DNA from: Rhineura floridana
Taxonomy: Eukaryota; Chordata; Lepidosauria; Squamata; Rhineuridae
NCBI RefSeq assembly: GCF_030035675.1
Contig: NC_084482.1
Span: 178,402,373 to 178,466,372 of the forward strand
Reading direction: 5' to 3'
DNA: 64,000 bases
Both the position numbers and the translations under genes were made by a program. Below the pieces are notes generated by a model that was not told where the DNA came from, ran no database searches, and saw only the letters and a program-made list of their open reading frames with translations. Positions 57,101-64,000 of the stretch are shown piece by piece; positions within the stretch are counted from its first letter, which is position 1, and every line of letters starts with the position of its first letter.

Positions 57101-57300
57101 AAGGAACCCATCCATGAGAGGAGTGGAAGCAAGGAACAAGGCGTAGATAGCCTGCGGTTGTATCCACTGTAGTGGTAAGTAAGCATCCCGTTGAGTGCAA
57201 GGATTTCTGCTTGTACAAAAGGACTCCTCCCTCCTGCTACTGGTATGCCCTGCATCCTCCCCAAATCTGGGGGAACCCCTAGAACACATTTAGGGGGGTA
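54178..57300 (-). mobile_element. near full-length L2-like LINE (3' tail to endonuclease)
   Basis: Read on minus from about 57,290: APE endonuclease traces (NAKLVHNKTTLIHDMIMDGA, GLLLVYRPP, TTVLGDFSVH), a linker (APWYTSELRAMKHAGEWLER), RT (YCLVANTPFLGKVIERVVAQ, GIGGTVLQWFQSYPQG, GVPQGTILSPMLFNIYMKPL, QQYADDT), and the C-terminal HWLPIRYQAKFKVLILVYKA. It ends with the GGGCAGGATATAAATCAAAT tail and AATAAATAAATA. The frame is broken many times. This is the longest L2 copy here and the likely source family for the short tails. Confidence 0.88.
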
Positions 57301-57457
57301 GGGGGAGGAGAGCAAGGGAATAGAACAAGGGGAAAGAAAAACACTCACTCCCCAAGTCTGTCCTCCCAATATTTCTATCCCCCACCCCACCCACCCATCC
57401 TGCCTGCCTTGGTTGTGTGTGAAATGTCCTGTTTCTTTTATTTTTATTTGTACTACA

Positions 57458-57881
57458 TGTTACTGTATGTGTTTGTTTTTCAAAGGAACTCGAAGGGTTA
57501 ATAGCTAAGAAAAGTAACAGGTGGAACTAGTTAAGGGAAAGAAAGCGTTTAGTCATCATGAGTAATATAAGAAGAAAAGCAGCACAATGCACCAATCGAA
57601 AAGAACAAAGATCGCACCTGCCTAAATGGAATACTGCAGTTGATAAAGCCTGGTCGATACCACGAAGACTCTCTGGCTATCTAAGAATACACATCCTGTG
57701 AAAAGACTTTGTATGTATGTAGCGAGTAGCTACGCCGTTATGTTTATATTGTTTACTGTTGTGCCATATCCGAGTAAAAAGGAGAAACTGCTAAGAGCAC
57801 GAAGTTACGTGTATCCTGTTCTTTGTTATGTTACAAGAAGCCGTTACGTTTGACACCCTGTTCCTGCTCCAAACCATAACA
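57458..57881 (+). repeat. 5' LTR of the copia element
   Basis: 424 bp, starting TGTTACTGTATG and ending CAAACCATAACA. Indistinguishable by eye from the 3' LTR. Confidence 0.95.
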
Positions 57882-57883
57882 AA

Positions 57884-57897
57884 GGTTATGGGCCCAG
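57884..57897 (+). other. primer-binding site complementary to initiator tRNA-Met anticodon arm
   Basis: GGTTATGGGCCCAG, two bases after the LTR, is the exact complement of CTGGGCCCATAACC in the anticodon stem-loop of vertebrate initiator tRNA-Met. Drosophila copia is known to prime from an internal fragment of the same tRNA rather than its 3' end. Confidence 0.85.
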
Positions 57898-57949
57898 ATC
57901 CAAGGTGCCGGAGCAGTTCCTGAAGGTGGCACCATTGAACAGCAGTGGG

Positions 57950-58620
57950 AACAAGTGCTTGTGTTGCACGAAAGAAGATAAACAAGAAAAAAAATGAAAC
58001 AATGGCTAAGTCCTTGAGCTCTAGTAAGCCATTAGAGTGGTTAACTAAGAGGAATTATGCATGTTGGAGAGTAAAAATGGAAATGCTGCTCCGAAGGGAG
58101 GATTTATGGGATCCGATAGAGAAAGATACGCCAGACGACCCTCCCCCTGAATGGCTTCGAAAGGAAGAAAGAGCCAAGGCCACTATTATTCTTGGTTTGG
58201 AGGACGGCCAATTGCCGATGATAAGAGGGCTGAAAACTGCGAAAGCTGTTTGGACTGCCTTAAAGGATGTATATGTAAGAAAAACATCTGGAAGCAAAGT
58301 ATATTTAGCAAGACGATTATATCAGACACGATTGAGCAAAGGAGACTCCTTACCGGCCCATCTGAAAACACTGCAACGGTTTTTTGCAGATTTACAAGAG
58401 AGAGACATGACCTACTCCCCTCAGCATCAAGTGTATATCATTCTCTCATCCCTTGACGAGTCATGGGATACTCTTATCTGTATCATGGAAGCAATGGCAG
58501 AAGCAGATTTATCCCTGGAATACGTCACAGGGAAACTATTACAAGAATGGGAAAGGCGGCAGGAACAAAGCAAGATAATGGAGCACAGAAAGGCGTGGCG
58601 CTACAACAGAAGCAAATCAC
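57950..58620 (+). other. copia element: gag region
   Basis: Encodes a copia-type Gag (UBN2/DUF4219-like) with LTKRNYACWRVKMEMLLRRE and a helical Gag core (LPAHLKTLQRFFADLQERDM). A CX2CX4HX4C zinc knuckle (CYECGSDQHIKRNC, 58,657-58,698) lies just after this region. Confidence 0.9.
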
Positions 58621-58799
58621 AGTGACAACGCATCCAGAATATATGGCGTGTGTCGATGTTATGAGTGTGGATCCGACCAACATATCAAAAGAAATTGCCC
58701 CAAAACTAAGCGGGGTTATAATCCCGCAGACAAAGGAAAACACTGGAAAAAGCCTTTTTCTGCGCATCTCGTGAAGACGCAACATCGAAGAGCAGACAC

Positions 58800-60300
58800 A
58801 ACAGCTGCCACGGAATGGGTAGCTGATTCTGGAGCCACTCATTTTCTATCTAAGGACGAGACACTGTTTATATCCATGGTTTCCACAAGTGAGTATGTTA
58901 TCTTAGCAGATGGCACACAAAGAAAAGTGGACGGTAGAGGGAACGTTTATGTTGACAGCATAGGAATGATTGTGACTGATGTTTTGTTTGTTCCTCAGCT
59001 GGAAAACAATTTAATGTCTGTATCCAAACTAGACTCCATGGGTTACACAGTAATGTTTGGTGATAGATTATGTAAAATACTAAAAGGAAAACAGTTACGT
59101 ACGATAGGGAAGCTAGAAGAGGCATTGTACATCGTGAAAGATAGTAGTATAAAGATACACAGTACAAGGAACAGTATACAAGCGGGTAAAATAACCAACA
59201 AGCCACCACATGATAATTGTATACACCTATATCACAGACGGTTTGGACATGCAAACTTTAGAAGAATAGGTAAAATGCCACAATTATGCGCAGACATGAG
59301 GTTAAAACCGTGCAATTCTTTCATGGAGTGTGATATATGTAATGAGCAAAAAGCAACAACAGCTCCCATTCCGAAAACATGTGAAAGAAGCACCAAAAGA
59401 ATTTTGGAGTTGCTGCATATGGACCTAGCAGGCCCGTTCAACAAATCAATAGGGGGAGCTAGGTATTATATGGTGATTGTTGATGATTTTTCGTGTTTTG
59501 GTTTTATTTACCTGTTGAAAAGCAAAGGGCACGCTGAACGGACATTCCAACATTTCGTGCAGTGGATTGAGGCAAAATATAATGCAAAAATAGCTGATGT
59601 ATTAACAGATAGAGGAGGGGAATTCACGGCAGACACGTTTGAATATTACTTAGCTGAAAAGGGGATTAGACAGGCATTAACAGCACCTTATTTCCCATCT
59701 CAGAACGGAATTGCAGAAAGAAGAAACAGATACTTGCAGGATATGGTGAGAGCAATGATAAATGACTCACCACTTCCTGTAACATTCTGGAGTGAATGCA
59801 TTATGTATGCCAATTACATTCAAAATATATTATATGCCAGTGCTATTAATACCACACCTTTTGAGGTATTTCATAGCAATAAACCGAAAGTAAGTCATTT
59901 AAAAGCGTTTGGTTCGGAGTGTTGGATACATATTCCAAAAGCAAAAAGAAAAGGAAAATTGGCTCCAAGAGCAAAGAAGGGAATCCTTGTCGGGTTCGAA
60001 AATGCTTATTATAGAGTGTGGCTACCAGCCGAAAAAAGACTGATAGTGAGCAGGAGTGTAAAAACCTATGAACAAGACTGGAAGAAGGTAGGACAGTTCA
60101 CAGAAGTAAATTTAAAAATTGAGGAGCCCAACCCACTAAACGAACAAAAATACGAATTACATCACCCACCTGACAGGCAAGAACATAAGGTAAAACAGGA
60201 AGACGGGGATGAGATAAGGGAATCTGAGGAATTACAGGAAGAGGAGGGGGGAGAAGCCAAGGCTAGTCCTTCCCCAAGAGCCCTTAGGAGATCAGAAAGA
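58800..60300 (+). other. copia element: protease and integrase regions
   Basis: The retropepsin motif DSG is at 58,825 (WVADSGATHF). The pre-integrase HHCC zinc finger (HRRFGHANFRRI, CDICNEQK) lies at about 59,230-59,350. The integrase DDE core runs from HMDLAGP (about 59,418) through LTDRGGEF (about 59,600) to NGIAERRNR (about 59,705). A basic, acidic-tailed C-terminal region follows. Confidence 0.93.
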
Positions 60301-60499
60301 TCAAACCTCGGGAAACCTCCTGACAGATTCAAAATAAGTACAGTAAAAACAATATGTGCCAATAAAGAACCTGAAACAATCGCTGATATCGAAAAATTAC
60401 CCCAAAATTAGCCCAGAACTGGAAAAAAGCCATGGAAGATGAGATCAATGCCATGACACAAAATTCTACTTGGACACTAACGCCACTACCCCCTGATAG

Positions 60500-61850
60500 A
60501 AAAGCTATAGGCTGTAAATGGATTTACAAGATAAAAAGGAATGCAGAAGGCAATGTCGAAAGATATAGAGCACGTTTGGTTGCAAAAGGTTATAGTCAAA
60601 AATATGGAGACGACTATGATGCCGTTTTTGCACCAGTAATAAAACATGAGACAATAAGACTTCTATTGAAGATAGCAGCCATAAAGCAATTACAAGTATT
60701 TCATTTTGATATTAAGACAGCTTTTCTTTATGGGGAATTAGAGGAAAGGTTATACATGGAACAACCTCCTGGTTTTCTCACAGACCCTACCTTAGTATGC
60801 AAATTAAACAAATCCATATATGGACTAAAGCAAAGTGCTAGATGTTGGAACATCAAAATAAACCAACTGTTAGAAACCATGGGTTTCAAACAAGGTATTA
60901 CTGATCCATGTATATACGTTAAATATGATGGAAAAAGCTATACATATTGTTTATTGTTTGTAGATGACATCCTTTTAATATGCCAATCAGAAAAGGACAA
61001 GAATGAGTTCAAAACCCAGTTATCAAAGACTGTTGAACTAAAAAGCATTGGACATGTAAAACACTATCTAGGCATAGAACTCGAAAGGGAAAATGATGGT
61101 AGTTTTGTTCTCCATCAAAGAAACAAAATAGAGCAGCTCTTGCAAGATAGTAACATGCAAGACTGCAAACCCGTCAAAACGCCGATGACAGTACATTTCC
61201 AAAAAGAGAAAGAGGAAACATCTTTTGATAACCCCATACTATATAGGAGCATTATTGGAAAATTGCTCTACATTGCAAAAGTAACCAGACCTGACATATG
61301 CAATACAGTGGGTATTTTAAGTAGAAGAGTAGAAAAACCAGCCCAAAAGGACTGGAATAGTGTTAAAAGACTACTCAGATATTTAAAGGGTACTCTACAT
61401 AAATGTTTGTGTTTATCAGCTACTGGAAATGATGACTTAATATGCTATGTTGATGCTGACCATGCAGCAGATGAAATATGCAGGAAATCAACCTCAGGCA
61501 TTGTAATAAAGTATCATGGCTCATTAATAGATTGGCATAGTATAAAACAAGGAGTGGTTGCAATATCAAGCACAGAAGCTGAATATATAAGCCTATCAGC
61601 TGCATGCAATACGCTTCTCTGGTTTAAACAATTAACCTCTGACGCAAAAATTGGTGGAAAAACACCTTTCACGGTATATGAAGATAATCAAGCGTGTATC
61701 AAATTAGCAAATACAGATACAGGGACTAATAGAACTAAGCATGTCCATATTCGTTACCATCATGTAAGAGACTGTGTACAACAAGGCCTAATAACCCTAT
61801 GTTACTGTCCCACTAATATGATGATTGCCGACATTTTTACTAAACCTCTT
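60500..61850 (+). other. copia element: reverse transcriptase and RNase H regions
   Basis: RT blocks include KWIYKIKRNAEGNVERYRAR, LVAKGYSQ, FDIKTAFLYGELEERLYMEQ, SIYGLKQSARCWN and the catalytic FVDD at 60,957-60,968. RNase H has DADHAADEICRKSTSG, ISSTEAEYISLSAACNTLLW, YEDNQACIKLA and IADIFTKPL. These are canonical copia signatures. Confidence 0.95.
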
Positions 61851-61949
61851 ACCGCAGAAAAACATGAGGAATTTATGAAACAGCTGGGCATGGTTGACAA
61901 ACAATAATGACATATAAACACCTCTGTTCCATTGAAAAAAGGAGGGGTA

Positions 61950-62373
61950 TGTTACTGTATGTGTTTGTTTTTCAAAGGAACTCGAAGGGTTAATAGCTAA
62001 GAAAAGTAACAGGTGGAACTAGTTAAGGGAAAGAAAGCGTTTAGTCATCATGAGTAATATAAGAAGAAAAGCAGCACAATGCACCAATCGAAAAGAACAA
62101 AGATCGCACCTGCCTAAATGGAATACTGCAGTTGATAAAGCCTGGTCGATACCACGAAGACTCTCTGGCTATCTAAGAATACACATCCTGTGAAAAGACT
62201 TTGTATGTATGTAGCGAGTAGCTACGCCGTTATGTTTATATTGTTTACTGTTGTGCCATATCCGAGTAAAAAGGAGAAACTGCTAAGAGCACGAAGTTAC
62301 GTGTATCCTGTTCTTTGTTATGTTACAAGAAGCCGTTACGTTTGACACCCTGTTCCTGCTCCAAACCATAACA
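61950..62373 (+). repeat. 3' LTR of the copia element
   Basis: 424 bp, preceded by the polypurine tract and followed by the target duplication CTACA. Confidence 0.95.
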
Positions 62374-62379
62374 CTACAT

Positions 62380-64000
62380 ACATTTTGTACAAATATGAAC
62401 CTATTCCCAACAGTTGCTGAAAACAACCTGCAGCTTTCTGCATTGAAGGGGGGAGGGCACAAAGACTCTAGCAAGGCACTCCTCAGCAGGCCGCTGATTC
62501 TCTCCCTGGTGGATCATTCCATTGCCAGAGAAGGAGGAGTCAGGAGGCACCACTCTGTTGCCACTCAACTGGTCATGGCACTGCTGCCTTTTCCCACCTC
62601 TCCAAAGTGATCTGTGGCCTCCCGTTTCCTGCTAGTACACCAGGAAGGGCAGTCAGTAGTGTGAGGAACTTGTATGGCCCTTCCTTTTCCCACTCACCTG
62701 GAAAACAATCCTCTCCTCCCTCTTCCTCCTCCCCCTTTTGTGCGGCTCTTGCCTCTGCAAGAGCTCTCCAGGGCACACACATACATTTCTTTTATTTTGA
62801 ATACAGTTGTTTTGTACAAAACTGCTAATATAAAAGAAACTTTTTAAAAAATCTGTCTATAGCCACATACATCAAATGGCCTTCTGCACTTGCCTTGGTT
62901 GGGGGTTGAGTGTTGGGTGTAACCTGCGCCAGCAAGCCCAAAGAAGCAAACAGAACTGGTAGTCTGTGCCACCCTCTCCCATTCTGCTGTGTGGGTTTGT
63001 GTTGAAAAAGCAGAACTTGGTACGATGTGGAGCAATGCACACTTTTTATTATCATTATTATTACCATCACCTCTTTCTTTTCTACTTTATAAAAACCCAA
63101 ACCTCCATTTTGCTCATTGTGAAACATGCTTAAAATGTTTGCTGTGGTAGAAGTTCATTGTTGTGCAATTCAAGGGACATTTTTTTAAAAACTACATGTA
63201 CTTAGGTGAACAAATAAATGCAACCATGCCCAGAAAAAACCTCAGGTTTCTAGAACTTCCAGAGAAATACATTTAAAAAAAAAATTAGGAAGGTGCATGG
63301 AAATGGAAATGGAAGGTGAGGGAGTAGTAATTGAGGGGACAGGACAAGAACACACGGCACAGGTACATCCCATGAAGTACCACCTACTAGTGTGGGCAGG
63401 AAACATTGACATAGATTATGGAGGCACAAAATGGAAAGTGCTTGTAAATAGACAAAAGTGCACAAAAGAGCACACAGAAAAAATGGAGCTATATATTATG
63501 GACACAGCCTAGGTACAACTGAGAAGTAGGTTAATGGCACAACAGTATCTCTGTCTTTGCAAGCTTCGCAGTGCAAGGTGTGCCCAAGAGATCAGAGAAT
63601 CATAGTCCCCCCAATGTTAATCGGAAGAGGGCAAGTGGCGAAGGCTGACATGTGAACTTATAGCCAATGACCCAGCAAGATGGAGCTGACACATGTGAAG
63701 CAGAAGAATCTCCTAGGAGCACATTGTTGAATTTTTAAAGTGGCACTTTGGTATCAGGTGCTGAGTCATGGGATTTCATTTCCCTTTACTGATACACTTT
63801 GTTGTTAGGGTGGGTGGGGGGTGATAAAACATGGCTGAATTTCTCATTAGTTGCATTGTTGTACCAGAATCAACCTTTCATGCTTATTTGGTAGACACCA
63901 CACACACACACACACACACACACTTCTGACAAGAAGATCCAGAGCAGCGCCACCACTACTTCCATCACTACCCATTCTGGTCAAAGGTTGTCAGAGTAAT
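62380..64000. other. intergenic DNA with no recognised gene
   Basis: 62,640-62,780 is pyrimidine-rich. A CA microsatellite occupies 63,897-63,923. The open frames seen here are short and show no family likeness. Confidence 0.35.

Larger units (their letters stand above)
57458..62373 (+). mobile_element. Ty1/copia LTR retrotransposon, recent insertion
   Basis: The element spans 4,916 bp with LTRs 57,458-57,881 and 61,950-62,373, starting TGTTA and ending TAACA. It is flanked by the 5-bp target duplication CTACA (57,453-57,457 and 62,374-62,378). Between them lie a primer site, gag, protease, integrase, RT and RNase H in that order. Integrase before RT is the copia (Pseudoviridae) order. A purine-rich polypurine tract (AAAAAAGGAGGGG) abuts the 3' LTR. 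By eye the two LTRs are the same length and sequence, so the insertion is very young. It looks close to whole, with about one or two breaks. It lies next to the L2 copy. Confidence 0.95.

Noticed and set aside
55485-57146. Plus-strand frames of 80-179 codons between 55.4 and 57.2 kb
   Set aside because: They are antisense shadows of the minus-strand L2 copy.
57453-62378. Possible exogenous virus or contaminant
   Set aside because: LTRs, a 5-bp target duplication and flanking reptile repeats on both sides show an integrated copia retrotransposon. There is no envelope gene.

Overview
The window is nuclear DNA of a squamate reptile, most likely a lizard. Three things support this: several copies of the BovB (RTE) LINE, squamate tRNA-head/BovB-tail SINEs (Sauria type), and a vertebrate gene split by long introns. 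Only one intact host gene is visible. It is KBTBD8, on the minus strand from a CpG-rich promoter near 27.8-28.2 kb down to its stop codon at 8,044. Its four coding exons (27,867-27,852; 22,572-22,362; 20,871-19,757; 8,507-8,044) have consensus splice sites and compatible phases, and together give 601 codons plus a stop, the length I recall for human KBTBD8.

Layout. 0-3.7 kb is repeat debris: an internally deleted BovB copy abutting a fossil Ty3/gypsy gag, then an L2 3' end cut by a SINE. 3.7-8.0 kb is mostly unique DNA that probably holds the KBTBD8 3' UTR. 8.5-19.8 kb is KBTBD8 intron 3. It contains a SKP2-derived retrocopy with a LINE-like tail sitting inside a palindromic MITE, an exact hAT MITE, a full-length BovB with an 11-bp target duplication that itself carries a Tigger-like MITE and a tandem duplication, and a second BovB fragment. 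20.9-22.4 and 22.6-27.8 kb are introns 2 and 1. Upstream of the promoter (28.2-64 kb) I see no intact gene: L2, CR1, RTE-like and SINE copies, MITEs, a 1.8-kb hAT element containing a near-perfect spacerless palindrome, an EIF3F retropseudogene fragment, a 5S-derived SINE, and a 3.1-kb L2 copy on the minus strand.

The most striking mobile element is a Ty1/copia LTR retrotransposon at 57,458-62,373. It has 424-bp LTRs that look identical by eye, a 5-bp target duplication, and a primer site complementary to the anticodon arm of initiator tRNA-Met. It must be a recent insertion. The other unusual objects are the SKP2/LINE-tail chimera, the order of events recorded in the BovB copy, the palindrome, and ZNF143-like motifs shared between the KBTBD8 promoter and local MITEs. 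Everything was read by eye. No alignment or database search was run, so family names for weak repeats are provisional.
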